Positions 19,224-28,448 of a stretch of DNA of 64,000 nucleotides are shown piece by piece. Source of the DNA: Mycobacterium attenuatum (GTDB lineage: Bacteria; Actinomycetota; Actinomycetes; Mycobacteriales; Mycobacteriaceae); contig NZ_UPHT01000131.1 in assembly GCF_900566085.1 (NCBI RefSeq), positions 1 through 64,000 of the forward strand, written 5' to 3'. Under the pieces are notes generated by a model. It was not told the DNA's origin. It was given only the letters and a program-made list of their open reading frames with translations, and ran no database searches. How positions within the stretch are numbered: the stretch's first letter is position 1; each line of letters begins with the position of its first letter. A program made the translations under genes and the position numbers.

Positions 19224-19585
19224 GTCGGGCTAGGGCGATCGTGAGCGACGGCGTCGACGTCGGCTGCATGCGTGCCCTCGACCTCGGGCGCACCGGCGGG
19301 CGATTCGTGGACGGCCGCCAGCTGGCTTCGCAGTGCATCCAGTTCGCGGCCGAGCCGATCCAGCACCCAGTCGACCTCGCTGGTCTTGTAGCCGCGCAGC
19401 ACCTGAGTGAACTTGACCGCATCGACGTCGGCCCCAGCGATGCCGGACGCGGGCAGCACCGTCGCCGTCGTCGCCCGCGGCAACGGCGGCAAGTGCTCGC
19501 CGCGCCCGAACAGCAGGCTTGCCGCACCGAACAACACGACCGCCACCAGGACCAACACCACCAGGTACAGCAATACCAATGCCAC
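19220..19585 (-). CDS. Membrane-anchored DivIVA-domain-like protein (Rv1209-like)
   Basis: A 121-residue protein with an N-terminal transmembrane helix (ALVLLYLVVLVLVAVVLFGA) and a cytoplasmic segment resembling DivIVA/Wag31-type repeats (VKFTQVLRGYKTSEVDWVLD, the FxxxLRGYdxxEVDxxLd pattern), ending in a short coiled coil. Matches Rv1209. GTG start at 19585, with a TAG just upstream in frame. Coupled to tag downstream. Such domains usually place proteins at curved or septal membrane; its role here is not known. Confidence 0.8.
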   Translation of the reverse strand: MALVLLYLVVLVLVAVVLFGAASLLFGRGEHLPPLPRATTATVLPASGIAGADVDAVKFTQVLRGYKTSEVDWVLDRLGRELDALRSQLAAVHESPAGAPEVEGTHAADVDAVAHDRPSPT

Positions 19586-19624
19586 GCCGACGATCTTGCC
19601 CTAAGAGACCGACATCGGCGGCGA

Positions 19625-20614
19625 TCAGCGGGGCCGCACCACATTCATCGGGGGCCGGTCGGCCAGCGAGACCGGCCAGGTGTGCTCGGTGTAGCCGTCG
19701 CCGGCGGCGAAGAACTGGGTCAGGCCGGCCCCGGAGTCGGGGATTCCGCATCGGGACAGCAAGGTAGCGATGACCTGGCGGCTCATCACGCCCAGCTCGG
19801 CCAGCGGCCGGTTGCGGTGTGCCCGCACCCCGAGGTTGACCTGCGCGATCGCATCCAGACCTAGCCGGTCGAAAGTGTCGACCAGCAGTCCGATCTCCAC
19901 GCCGTAGCCGGGCGCGAACGGCAGCGAAGTCAACAGTTCACGGCTGGCCGCGTACTCACCGCCCAGCGGTTGCAGCACACAGCCCAGCTCGGGGCGCAGC
20001 GCCGCCAGCAGGGGTCGCGCCACCAGCTCGGTAACCCGGCCGCCACCGGTGGCGCCCGCGGTTCCGCCGGCATCGCTGATGGTCAGCGGACGCCGGTAAA
20101 AGCTCTTCACCAAGTGAATGCCCTCGCGGGTGAGTAGCGGGCCGACCAGCCACGGGACGAACATCGGGTGCGGGTTGACGAGGTCGGAGTCGACGAACAC
20201 CACGATGTCACCGCTGGTGGCGGCCAGCGAACGCCACAGCGCTTCACCCTTGCCCGGGCGAGTCGGCAGCTCGGGCAGCGCCTGTTCGCGGCTGACGACG
20301 CGGGCGCCGGCGGCGATAGCACGGATCTCGGTGTCGTCGGTGGAGCCGGAATCCAGCACGATCAGTTCGTCGACCAGGCCTGACGTGCCGCGGACCAGCG
20401 GTGAGATGCTCTCGATCACCGACTCGATGGTTTCTTCCTCGTTGAGGGCGGGCAGCACCACCGAGATCGTCCGTCCGGCCTTGGCCGCCACCAGTTCGCC
20501 GATCGTCCAGCGCGGACGGTTCCAGCTGCGGTCCGACAACCAGATGTCGCCGGGTTTTGCGGCCCGAACCGCGTCCTGGGTGAGGTCGCCGGCGACCAAC
20601 TCCGATGCCGTCAT
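19625..20614 (-). CDS. gpgS: Glucosyl-3-phosphoglycerate synthase
   Basis: GT81 retaining glycosyltransferase that transfers glucose from UDP-glucose to 3-phosphoglycerate, the first step of methylglucose lipopolysaccharide synthesis. It is 329 residues and matches Rv1208. Visible: SVVLPALNEEETIESVI (GT-A start, about 50-66), LIVLDSGSTDDT, the metal-binding DSD in VVFVDSDLVNP (about 134-140), and GYGVEIGLLVDT for the acceptor region. Its ATG overlaps the folP2 stop (ATGA), so it is translated with folP2. Both lie in a leftward run from fadD6. Confidence 0.93.
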   Translation of the reverse strand: MTASELVAGDLTQDAVRAAKPGDIWLSDRSWNRPRWTIGELVAAKAGRTISVVLPALNEEETIESVIESISPLVRGTSGLVDELIVLDSGSTDDTEIRAIAAGARVVSREQALPELPTRPGKGEALWRSLAATSGDIVVFVDSDLVNPHPMFVPWLVGPLLTREGIHLVKSFYRRPLTISDAGGTAGATGGGRVTELVARPLLAALRPELGCVLQPLGGEYAASRELLTSLPFAPGYGVEIGLLVDTFDRLGLDAIAQVNLGVRAHRNRPLAELGVMSRQVIATLLSRCGIPDSGAGLTQFFAAGDGYTEHTWPVSLADRPPMNVVRPR

Positions 20615-21507
20615 GCGAGCCCTCTCACCGTGCGCGCCGGCGGCCGCGTCCCCTGAATGGAGGCCACCATCTCCAGCACCCGCCTGGTGGCCGCGACCTC
20701 GTGCACCCGAAACACGCGTGCTCCTGCAGCCGCTGCCAGCGCGGTGGCCGCCAGTGTTCCCTCAAGGCGTTGGGTCACGTCCACCCCCAGAGTCTCCCCG
20801 ATGAAGTCCTTGTTGCTCAAAGCCATGAGTACCGGCCACCCGGTCTTAACAAGATCGCCCACGTGTCGCAACAGCATCAGCCCGTGGAAGGTGTTCTTCC
20901 CGAAATCGTGGGCGGGGTCGATGAGCACCCGGTCGCGGGCTACTCCCGCCGCGACCGCTCGCTCGGCCGCCGTGGTGACCTCGCGGATGACATCGTCGAC
21001 CACACCGCGGGTCGTGGTGCCGTAGCTGACCCGGAATGGGCGGGTGCGCGGCAGCGCTCCCCCGGTGTGGGCACACACCAGGCCGGCACCGAACTCGGCC
21101 GCGACGCCGGCTGTCGCGGGGTCGATACCGCCCCAGGTGTCGTTGATCAGATCGGCGCCGGCCGCACACGCCAGCCGGGCCACCTCCGAGCGCCAGGTGT
21201 CCACGCTGATCAGCTGATCGGGGTAGGCATCGCGAAGCCACTCGACGAAAGGCAGCAGCCGGGCGATTTCGGTGGCGGCATCGACGTCCTGCCCGGGTCC
21301 GGCTTTGACGCCGCCGACATCGATGACGTCGGCGCCCTCGTCGATGGCCCGGTGGACGGCTTCTCGGGCGGCCCCTTCGCTGAAGGTCGCCCCCTTGTCG
21401 TAGAACGAATCCGGGGTGCGGTTGACGATCGCCATGATCAGCGGGCGATCCGCGGCGACCGGGCGGCCGCACAGCATTGCGTGCACGTCTACATAGTGCC
21501 GGACCAT
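20611..21507 (-). CDS. folP2: Dihydropteroate synthase homolog FolP2
   Basis: TIM-barrel pterin-binding protein of the DHPS family, 298 residues, matching Rv1207. Conserved stretches include IMAIVNRTPDSFYDKGATFS, ADVIDVGGVKAGPG, SVDTWRSEVARLA and LINDTWGG. In mycobacteria FolP1 provides the essential DHPS activity and FolP2 is thought not to, so the gene name does not imply folate synthesis. It is coupled by a 4-base overlap to gpgS, which may hint at a role linked to that pathway. Confidence 0.88.
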   Translation of the reverse strand: MVRHYVDVHAMLCGRPVAADRPLIMAIVNRTPDSFYDKGATFSEGAAREAVHRAIDEGADVIDVGGVKAGPGQDVDAATEIARLLPFVEWLRDAYPDQLISVDTWRSEVARLACAAGADLINDTWGGIDPATAGVAAEFGAGLVCAHTGGALPRTRPFRVSYGTTTRGVVDDVIREVTTAAERAVAAGVARDRVLIDPAHDFGKNTFHGLMLLRHVGDLVKTGWPVLMALSNKDFIGETLGVDVTQRLEGTLAATALAAAAGARVFRVHEVAATRRVLEMVASIQGTRPPARTVRGLA

Positions 21508-21654
21508 CCAGCCTGCGCTCAGCGCTACTCCTCGAGCTTGGGCTCAAGGGCTGTGGCCGCAGTTTCGACGCCGTCAGCGCAGGCTCGACGACAATGCTGG
21601 CGCGCCCAGCGGCCGCCAACTAGAGAGATCGACGCGGTGCGCTGCCCGGCGCCG

Positions 21655-23436
21655 TCACGCCCGAGGGCGTTGACCGGCCGCCACTTCGTCGGGGTATTCG
21701 GCGTAGTAGGGCACGTATCCTTCGTCGCGGCCGGCCAGCACGTAGAGCGGATCCTCGACCTCGGCGCCGTAAGCCTGCTGGCGCAGCTCCACTTTGCGGC
21801 TCTTGAACGTCGTGGTGTGCGCCATCGACTCGACTACTCGCACGAACAGCGGCAGCGCGTAGGCGGGTAACTGACCGTAGACGGCCCGGGCCAGGGACTG
21901 CCCGTCGAACTCGGCGCCGTCGCGCAGCTTGATCGCGGCCATGCCGGCGCGGCCGCCGGTGTTGGGCACCTCCACGCCGTAGACCGTGCACTCCTCGACT
22001 GAGGGGTCGGCCGATACCGCCGCTTCGACCTGCGTGGTGGCGACGTTCTCGCCCTTCCACCGGAAGGTGTCGCCCAGCCTGTCGACGAACGCGGCGTGCC
22101 CCATACCCTGCGGACTCATCACGTCACCGGTGTTGAACCAGCAGTCGCCGTCCCGAAATGCATTGCGCACCAACTTCTTTTCGCTGGCCGCCGGGTCGGT
22201 GTAGCCGTCGAACGGCTGCAGCCGGTTGACCCGGCTGAGCAACAGCCCCGGCTCACCGGGGGGCACCCGGCGTACCCGGCCGCTGTCGTCACGCAGCGGG
22301 GCGCCGGTATCCGGGTCGTATTCCACGTAGGCCAGCGCCATCGGCGACACACCGGTGGTCCTGGGCACGTTGAAGATGTTGATGAACGCGGAGTTCCCCT
22401 CGCTGGCGGCATAGAACTCGCAGACGCGCGCGATGCCGAACCGTTGGGTGAACTCGTCCCAGATCTCCGGCCGCAGGCCGTTGCCGGTGATCACCCGTAC
22501 CCGGTGCGCCCGGTCGGTCGATTTGGTCGGCTGGTTGAGCAGATAACGGCAGATCTCCCCGATGTAGATGAACGCCGTGGCCTCGGTGGCGATCACCTCG
22601 TCCCAGAACCGCGACGCCGAGAACGACTTGCCCAGCGCCAGCGTCGCTCCGGAATTGATCACCGACGACACCGCCACCGTCAGCGCGTTGTTGTGGTACA
22701 GCGGCAGGCAGCTGTACAGCGTGTCCGAGCTCTTCAGCCGCAGTCCCATGCCGCCGAACACCGCCAGCGCCCGCAGCCACCGGTGGTGAGTCATCACGCT
22801 GGCTTTGGGGAACCCCGTGGTGCCCGACGTGAAAATGTAGAAGGCGGTGTCTTTGGCTCGCACCGCCGCAGCCGAAGCCGGGTTATGCGCGGGCGCGGTC
22901 GCGGCAAAGCGCTCCAGGTCGTCGACGGTCAGCACCTCGCCGGCCGGGCCACCGCTTTCACTGATGGCGCTGACCAGGTCCGATTCAGTGAGCAGCAGCT
23001 TGGCGTCAAGCAGGCCCAGACTGTGGGCGAGCACCTCACCCCGCTGGTGGTAGTTGAGCATCCCTGCAACGGCGCCGCACTTGACGACGGCCAGCATGGC
23101 CAGCACCGTATTGGGCGAGTTGCGCAGCATGATGCCGACCACGTCGCCGGGGCCGACACCTCGCGCGGCCAGCACCGCGGCGTACCGGTTGGCGGTCGCG
23201 TTGGCCTCGCGATAGGTCAACTGCTGCTCGCCGGATTTCACGAAGACCCGGTCACCGAAACGGGCTGCCCGGTCCTGGAAAACACTCCCGATCGACGCCT
23301 TGGACGTCGGCCGGGCCAGCAAGCCGGTCACCGCCCCCCGCACTATCGACGGTGTGTCGGCCAGTACGCCCGGCACCCGGGCTGCGACGTCGCTGAGCTT
23401 GACCCGTGCGCGCGCGCCACCTTGGTGGTCGGACAC
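21655..23436 (-). CDS. fadD6: Fatty-acid-CoA ligase FadD6 (FATP type)
   Basis: Very-long-chain acyl-CoA synthetase/FATP-like enzyme, 593 residues, close to Rv1206. ATP/AMP motif FYIFTSGTTGFPKASVMTHH (about 195-215), PLYHNNALTVAV, FYAASEGNSAFINI, the FATP-type GDCWFNTGDVM and the linker GDTFRWKGENVATTQVE near 480. The GTG at 23436 (VSDHQGG) is chosen because it has GAGGAACAAG upstream and matches the M. tuberculosis start; 23 in-frame upstream codons look non-coding. It is 147 bases upstream of folP2. Confidence 0.92.
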   Translation of the reverse strand: MSDHQGGARARVKLSDVAARVPGVLADTPSIVRGAVTGLLARPTSKASIGSVFQDRAARFGDRVFVKSGEQQLTYREANATANRYAAVLAARGVGPGDVVGIMLRNSPNTVLAMLAVVKCGAVAGMLNYHQRGEVLAHSLGLLDAKLLLTESDLVSAISESGGPAGEVLTVDDLERFAATAPAHNPASAAAVRAKDTAFYIFTSGTTGFPKASVMTHHRWLRALAVFGGMGLRLKSSDTLYSCLPLYHNNALTVAVSSVINSGATLALGKSFSASRFWDEVIATEATAFIYIGEICRYLLNQPTKSTDRAHRVRVITGNGLRPEIWDEFTQRFGIARVCEFYAASEGNSAFINIFNVPRTTGVSPMALAYVEYDPDTGAPLRDDSGRVRRVPPGEPGLLLSRVNRLQPFDGYTDPAASEKKLVRNAFRDGDCWFNTGDVMSPQGMGHAAFVDRLGDTFRWKGENVATTQVEAAVSADPSVEECTVYGVEVPNTGGRAGMAAIKLRDGAEFDGQSLARAVYGQLPAYALPLFVRVVESMAHTTTFKSRKVELRQQAYGAEVEDPLYVLAGRDEGYVPYYAEYPDEVAAGQRPRA

Positions 23437-23489
23437 CTTGTTCCTCGATTCGCTCGTGAAAAGTGACGGGGCGCGGCGCCCATGCCCGG

Positions 23490-24059
23490 TCACGAGGGTG
23501 CGCACAGCTCCAGCGCCGCGCCCACCTTATCGACTACGCTCAGCCGCTCCATTGCTGCCTGCGCGACGTAACCGGCGTCCACCAGTCCGTTGAGCCACGC
23601 CAGCAGACCGTCGTAGTGCCCCCACGGGTCGAGCATCACGATCGGTTTGCTGTGCATACCCAGATAGCCGGTAGTCCAGGCGTCGAGAAGCTCATCCAGC
23701 GTCCCCAGACCACCTGGCAGCACGATGAATCCGTCGGCGCGTCCCTCCATGATGTGCTTACGCTCGCGCATCGTGTCGGTGACGATCAGTTCGGCGGCCG
23801 CATCCGCGTCGGACAGTTCGCGACGGATCAGCAACTTGGGAATCACGCCGACCGTCCGCCCGCCGCGTGCGTGCGCCGCCCCCGCGACAGCGCCCATGGC
23901 CGAAAGGTTGCCGCCACCCCAGACCAGGGTCCAGCCGGAGTCGGCGATCGCCTCTCCAAGCTCCGCAGCGAGCTCGAGCAATTCCGGGTGCGTGGGTCCG
24001 GCCGCGCAGTAGACACATACGGCCCACTCGTGTTCGGTTGAGTCGAGTCTTGGGCACAT
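23490..24059 (-). CDS. LOG-family cytokinin riboside 5'-monophosphate phosphoribohydrolase
   Basis: Lysine-decarboxylase-like LOG protein, 189 residues. The diagnostic motif PGGxGTxxE is present as LPGGLGTLDEL (about residue 120), the nucleotide-binding GGGNLSAMGAVA near 53, and the catalytic Arg region as RERKHIM. Matches Rv1205; the M. tuberculosis LOG protein of this type releases cytokinin bases from nucleotides. The ATG at 24059 gives the family length; upstream in-frame residues are Arg-rich and not conserved. It lies upstream of fadD6 on the same strand and divergent from the AAA gene. Confidence 0.88.
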   Translation of the reverse strand: MCPRLDSTEHEWAVCVYCAAGPTHPELLELAAELGEAIADSGWTLVWGGGNLSAMGAVAGAAHARGGRTVGVIPKLLIRRELSDADAAAELIVTDTMRERKHIMEGRADGFIVLPGGLGTLDELLDAWTTGYLGMHSKPIVMLDPWGHYDGLLAWLNGLVDAGYVAQAAMERLSVVDKVGAALELCAPS

Positions 24060-24161
24060 ATACCGAAACGTAGACCAACACCGGCTCCGGGTGCGGCGGA
24101 ACGCGAACAGAAGTGGGCCGCCATTGCGCCCCGCTTGATCGAGCGCCATAAGATTTCAGCG

Positions 24162-26342
24162 GTGCCCATTCGATGGAACGTCCCGCAACAGGCGGCCGCG
24201 CTGGAGCGGTTGGAAGCCGCCCTGGGTGACGCATCCGCTGGCGGTGGGGCAGTCGTCCTCGGACCCGACGGAGTCGGCAAATCCACGCTGGCCCGGTTGG
24301 CCGCCGAACAATTCTGCCGCCGGTACCCGACCACGCTGATCCGCTGGGTCATCGGCACCCCGACCGAGCGCGTGGTTCCGTTCGGCGCCTTCGGCCATCT
24401 GGTGAGCATCGCCGAAATTGGCAAGCCGGCCGCCCTACTGCGGGCCGCCCGGGCATCGCTGTGTGCTGACGCTACGCAAGGCAAGCTGCTGCTCATCGTC
24501 GACGACGCCCACGATCTGGACATCCTGTCCGCCACCCTGGTGTACCAGTTGGCGCTGACCGGCGCGGCCCGGATGATCGTCACCGCGCGCACCCCGGATA
24601 CCCCCGCTACCCCGGTTACCCCGGCCGCGCCCGAGGCCATCACAGCGCTGTGGACCGACTGTTTGCTGGATCGGATCGACATCGAGCCGCCGGGCGGACC
24701 AACCGCGCCGGCCGAGGTCGACGAATTCATCGCCGAGCTGCCCGCCCCGGCTCGGTCGGTGCTGGATTATCTCGCCATTGCAGAGCCCTTGTCGCTTGCC
24801 GATCTCACGGTGCTCGCCGGTGATGGCGCCGTGCAGCAGGCCGAGCAGTTGGGCGCCGCGGAAACCCGGGTACGCGGCGGGCGCGCCGACGATCCGGTGG
24901 TCTATACGGCTCACCCGTTGTTCGCCGAACGCACGCGTGCCGTGCTGGGCGAAGAGGGCGCGCGACGACGGCGAACCGAGGTAGTCATGTTGTTGTCGCG
25001 GCATTCCATCGGACACCTTAGTGACCGGCTGCGGCTGGCGGCGTTGGCCCTGGGCAGTCTGGACAGCGAAGCCGAGCAACCGGTGGACGAGGTGGTCGCC
25101 GCCGCGCAGCAGGCGCTGCGCCTGGGCGACGTGCGGCTGGCCGAGCGGTTGGCGCGAGCGGCGCTGGATCGATCGGCCGGACTGGACGCGCGACTGGTGC
25201 TGGCCCAGGCGCTGAGCTGGCAGGGACGCGGCCGGCAAGCCGCGGGGGTGCTGGCGGCCGTGGACCCTGCCGGTCTGTCCGAGGCCGAGCTGATGGCGTG
25301 GGCGGTGCCGCGGGCCGCCAACCAGTTCTGGATGCTCGGCGAACCGGAGCGGGCCACGGCGTTCCTGCAGACCACGCGCGGCCGGATCAGCGAGCCCACC
25401 GCGCAGGCCGAGCTGGACGCGCTGACGGCAACGTTCGCCATGAACGCCGGAAACCTGCCGCGGGCCATCACGCTGGCCGACCAGGTGTTGTCCCAGCCGT
25501 CCCCCGGTGACACGGCCGTGGCGTGGGCGGCCAGCGCCGCCGCGCTGTCCTCGGCACGGATGGGTCGCTTCCGCGACGTCGAGCCGCTGGCCCAACGGGC
25601 CTCGGCCGCTGAACATCCCGGGCTGCTGCGGTTCACCGTGGGCCTGGCACAGATCACCGCATTACTGATGGCGGGTGAGACTGCCCGGGCTCAGGCGCTG
25701 GCCCAGCAGTTCACCGACTTCGCCGAGCTGCAACAGCCCGGTCGAGCCATCGGCGAGGTGTTGCTGGCGTATGTGCTACTCACTAAGGGTGAATTCGATT
25801 CTGCGGCAACGCTATTGGAGCCTGCCGCCGCCGAGCTGGAACGCACCGGCTATTCCTGGGGTCCGCTGTCATTGATGCTGCTGGCCACTGCCATCGCACA
25901 GCAAGGCCGCATCGCCGAGTCCGCGAAAGCGCTGCGGCGCGCCGAGACCCGGCACGGAACCAAGTCAGCGCTGTTCGCCCCCGAACTGATGCTGGCCCGC
26001 GCGTGGACCAAAGCCGCCGCTCGGGACAAGGCCGGCGCCATCGCCGATGCGCGCGAGGCGGCGCGAACCGCCGAACGAGGCGGGCAGTCGACGGTGGCAC
26101 TGCGGGCCTGGCATGACGCCATTCGCCTCGGCGACATCCGGGCGGTAGTCCCCGTGACCCGGCTGGCAGCCGAGATCGACTGCCGCGTGGGCGATCTCGT
26201 TGCCAAACAGGCCCGTGCGTTGGGCGACCGCGACGCTGCCGCGCTGACCGCCGCGGCCGAGGAGCTGGCCACGATCGGGATGGCCGCCGCGGCCGCAGAC
26301 GCAGCGGCAGCAGCAACCAGGGCCGCGAACCGGCCGGGTTAG
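24162..26342 (+). CDS. AAA ATPase with TPR-like repeats (Rv1204c-like, LuxR-type without HTH)
   Basis: A 726-residue protein resembling the MalT/LuxR signal-transduction ATPases (STAND-like) but ending without a DNA-binding HTH. Walker A is GPDGVGKSTLA (about residue 36), Walker B is LLLIVDDAHDLD (about 115), then a winged-helix-like region and a long alanine-rich helical repeat array (TPR-like, about 290-700). It ends in an Ala-rich tail. The GTG at 24162 is preferred (VPIRWNVPQ); TTG 24135 would add nine residues. Its stop overlaps that of convergent dapE by four bases. Corresponds to Rv1204c. Role unknown. Confidence 0.78.
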   Translation: MPIRWNVPQQAAALERLEAALGDASAGGGAVVLGPDGVGKSTLARLAAEQFCRRYPTTLIRWVIGTPTERVVPFGAFGHLVSIAEIGKPAALLRAARASLCADATQGKLLLIVDDAHDLDILSATLVYQLALTGAARMIVTARTPDTPATPVTPAAPEAITALWTDCLLDRIDIEPPGGPTAPAEVDEFIAELPAPARSVLDYLAIAEPLSLADLTVLAGDGAVQQAEQLGAAETRVRGGRADDPVVYTAHPLFAERTRAVLGEEGARRRRTEVVMLLSRHSIGHLSDRLRLAALALGSLDSEAEQPVDEVVAAAQQALRLGDVRLAERLARAALDRSAGLDARLVLAQALSWQGRGRQAAGVLAAVDPAGLSEAELMAWAVPRAANQFWMLGEPERATAFLQTTRGRISEPTAQAELDALTATFAMNAGNLPRAITLADQVLSQPSPGDTAVAWAASAAALSSARMGRFRDVEPLAQRASAAEHPGLLRFTVGLAQITALLMAGETARAQALAQQFTDFAELQQPGRAIGEVLLAYVLLTKGEFDSAATLLEPAAAELERTGYSWGPLSLMLLATAIAQQGRIAESAKALRRAETRHGTKSALFAPELMLARAWTKAAARDKAGAIADAREAARTAERGGQSTVALRAWHDAIRLGDIRAVVPVTRLAAEIDCRVGDLVAKQARALGDRDAAALTAAAEELATIGMAAAAADAAAAATRAANRPG

Positions 26343-27403
26343 CCGCTCAAGTAGCGCCGCAGCATGTCCACGGCCACCGTGATCTGGGCGGCCGGCACCC
26401 GTTCGTCGCTACGGTGGGCCAGGTTGGGATCGCCGGGACCGTAGTTGACCGCGGGTATACCCAGTGCCGCGAACCGCGACACGTCGGTCCAGCCGTACTT
26501 CGCCCGGACCTGCCCGCCGGCGGCCTCGACCAGTGCTTTGGCGGCCGGCTCCGACAGCCCGGGCAGGGCACCCGAGGCGGCGTCGGTCTGCTCGATCTGC
26601 ACGTCGAGCCCGTCGAAGACGTCATGGACGTGCTGCAGGGCTGCGGCCACCGACCGGTCGGGGGCAAAGCGGTAGTTGACGGTGACCGACGCGCGATCGG
26701 GAATCACGTTGCCGGCCACACCGCCGTCGACGCGCACCGCCGACAAACCCTCGCGGTAGCTGCAACCGTCGATGTCGACGCTGCGCGCCCGGTATCGCGC
26801 CAACCGGTCCAGGACCGCACCCAGTTTGTGAATTGCGTTGTCGCCCAACCACGAACGCGCCGAATGGGCGCGGGTTCCGGTGGCGCTGATCACGACGCGC
26901 AGCGTGCCCTGGCAGCCGGCCTCGATATAGCCGGCGGTCGGCTCGCCCAAGATGGCCACGTCGGCCGACAGCCAGTCGCGCAACTCGTGCTCGATGCGGC
27001 CCAGACCGTTTGCCGCAGCTTCGATTTCCTCGCAGTCGTAGAACACCAGCGTCAGATCGTGCACCGGTTCGGCGACGGTGGCGGCCAGATGAAGGAAGAC
27101 CGCGTCACCGGATTTCATGTCGGCGGTGCCGCAGCCGTACAGCTCGCCGTTCTCGAGCCGGCTGGGCAGGTTGCCGGCCGGCGGAACGGTGTCGAGGTGC
27201 CCGGCCAGCAGAACCCGCGACGGCCGGCTGCGGCTGGTGCGTGCGAGCACGGCGTTGCCGTTGCGGATGATCTCGAAGCCGGTTGTCTGAGCCCGCAGCG
27301 CGGCTTCCACCTCGTCGGCGATGCGGGCCTCGTTGCGCGACTCGCTGGGGATATCGACCAAGGCCGCGGTCAATGCGATCGGATCACCGCGCAAGTCCAG
27401 CAC
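26339..27403 (-). CDS. dapE: Succinyl-diaminopimelate desuccinylase
   Basis: M20 metallopeptidase-family enzyme removing succinate from N-succinyl-LL-diaminopimelate in lysine and peptidoglycan precursor synthesis. It is 354 residues, matching Rv1202. Zinc-site regions: LLAGHLDTVPP (about 65-75), YGCGTADMKSGDAVFL, FYDCEEIEAAANG (metal and catalytic Glu), AILGEPTAGYIEAGCQG and the C-terminal His region near HRSDERVP. Divergent from dapD, which encodes the pathway's succinyl-transfer step, with about 100 bases between them. Confidence 0.93.
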   Translation of the reverse strand: MLDLRGDPIALTAALVDIPSESRNEARIADEVEAALRAQTTGFEIIRNGNAVLARTSRSRPSRVLLAGHLDTVPPAGNLPSRLENGELYGCGTADMKSGDAVFLHLAATVAEPVHDLTLVFYDCEEIEAAANGLGRIEHELRDWLSADVAILGEPTAGYIEAGCQGTLRVVISATGTRAHSARSWLGDNAIHKLGAVLDRLARYRARSVDIDGCSYREGLSAVRVDGGVAGNVIPDRASVTVNYRFAPDRSVAAALQHVHDVFDGLDVQIEQTDAASGALPGLSEPAAKALVEAAGGQVRAKYGWTDVSRFAALGIPAVNYGPGDPNLAHRSDERVPAAQITVAVDMLRRYLSG

Positions 27404-27503
27404 GCTCCCAGCCTAGAGCGCCGAGCAGACACACAATCGCACTCCCCACAGGCCTGGGGTGCGATTCTGCGGCTGCTCGCGCAGGCAAGTAGCGTGTCGA
27501 GGC

Positions 27504-28448
27504 GTGACTGGAGCAGCAGGCATCGGCTTGGCGACCCTCGCCGCCGACGGATCGGTCCTCGATACCTGGTTCCCCGCGCCGGAGCTGACCGAATCGGACA
27601 GCAGCGGAACCTCCCGACTGGCGCTGTCCGACATCCCGCCCGAGTTGGTCGCGCTGGTCGGCCGCGACGACGATCGCAGCACCGAGGTCGTGGCGGTCTA
27701 CACCGTCATCGGCTCGCTGGCCGATGTCGCCGCCGACGCGTTCGACGCCTACCTGCGGCTGCATCTGCTCTCGCACCGATTGGTGGCGCCGCACGGGCTG
27801 AACGCCGGCGGCTTGTTTGGGGTGTTGACGAACGTGGTGTGGACGAACCGCGGACCATGCGCCATCGAGGGTTTCGAAGCGGTGCGGGCCCGGCTGCGCC
27901 GCCACGGAACCGTCACGGTCTACGGCGTCGACAAGTTCCCGCGGATGGTCGACTACGTCCTGCCCACCGGGGTGCGCATCGCCGACGCCGACCGGGTGCG
28001 GCTTGGCGCCCACCTGGCGCCGGGCACCACCGTCATGCACGAGGGCTTCGTCAACTACAACGCCGGAACCCTGGGCGCTTCAATGGTCGAGGGCCGCATC
28101 TCGGCGGGTGTGCTCGTAGGCGACGGCTCCGACATCGGCGGTGGCGCATCGATCATGGGGACCCTGTCCGGCGGGGGCACCGAGGTCATTTCGATCGGCA
28201 GACGCTGCCTGCTCGGCGCCAACGCCGGGCTGGGCATCTCCTTGGGCGACGACTGCGTGGTGGAGGCCGGCCTCTACGTCACCGCCGGCACCAAGGTCAC
28301 CATGCCCGACGGCACCGCGGTCAAGGCACGCGAACTTTCCGGCCGCAACAATCTGCTGTTCCGGCGCAACTCGGTCACCGGCGCCGTCGAGGTGAGATCC
28401 CGCGACCGGGAAGGCATCACCCTCAACGAGGATCTGCACGCCAACTAG
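27504..28448 (+). CDS. dapD: Tetrahydrodipicolinate N-succinyltransferase
   Basis: Trimeric left-handed beta-helix enzyme that succinylates tetrahydrodipicolinate; 314 residues, about the length of Rv1201c. Hexapeptide-repeat body: GVRIADADRVRLGAHLAPGT, VGDGSDIGGGASIMGTLSGG, LGANAGLGISLGDDCVVEAG; substrate-binding MVEGRIS and conserved KARELSG near the end. The GTG at 27504 (VTGAAGIGLATLAADGSVL) is the start consistent with M. tuberculosis. Its stop overlaps by four bases with the convergent MFS gene. Confidence 0.93.
   Translation: MTGAAGIGLATLAADGSVLDTWFPAPELTESDSSGTSRLALSDIPPELVALVGRDDDRSTEVVAVYTVIGSLADVAADAFDAYLRLHLLSHRLVAPHGLNAGGLFGVLTNVVWTNRGPCAIEGFEAVRARLRRHGTVTVYGVDKFPRMVDYVLPTGVRIADADRVRLGAHLAPGTTVMHEGFVNYNAGTLGASMVEGRISAGVLVGDGSDIGGGASIMGTLSGGGTEVISIGRRCLLGANAGLGISLGDDCVVEAGLYVTAGTKVTMPDGTAVKARELSGRNNLLFRRNSVTGAVEVRSRDREGITLNEDLHAN

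Noticed and set aside
22096..23466. 456-codon plus-strand frame
   Set aside because: Antisense to fadD6, Arg/His-rich, no domain.
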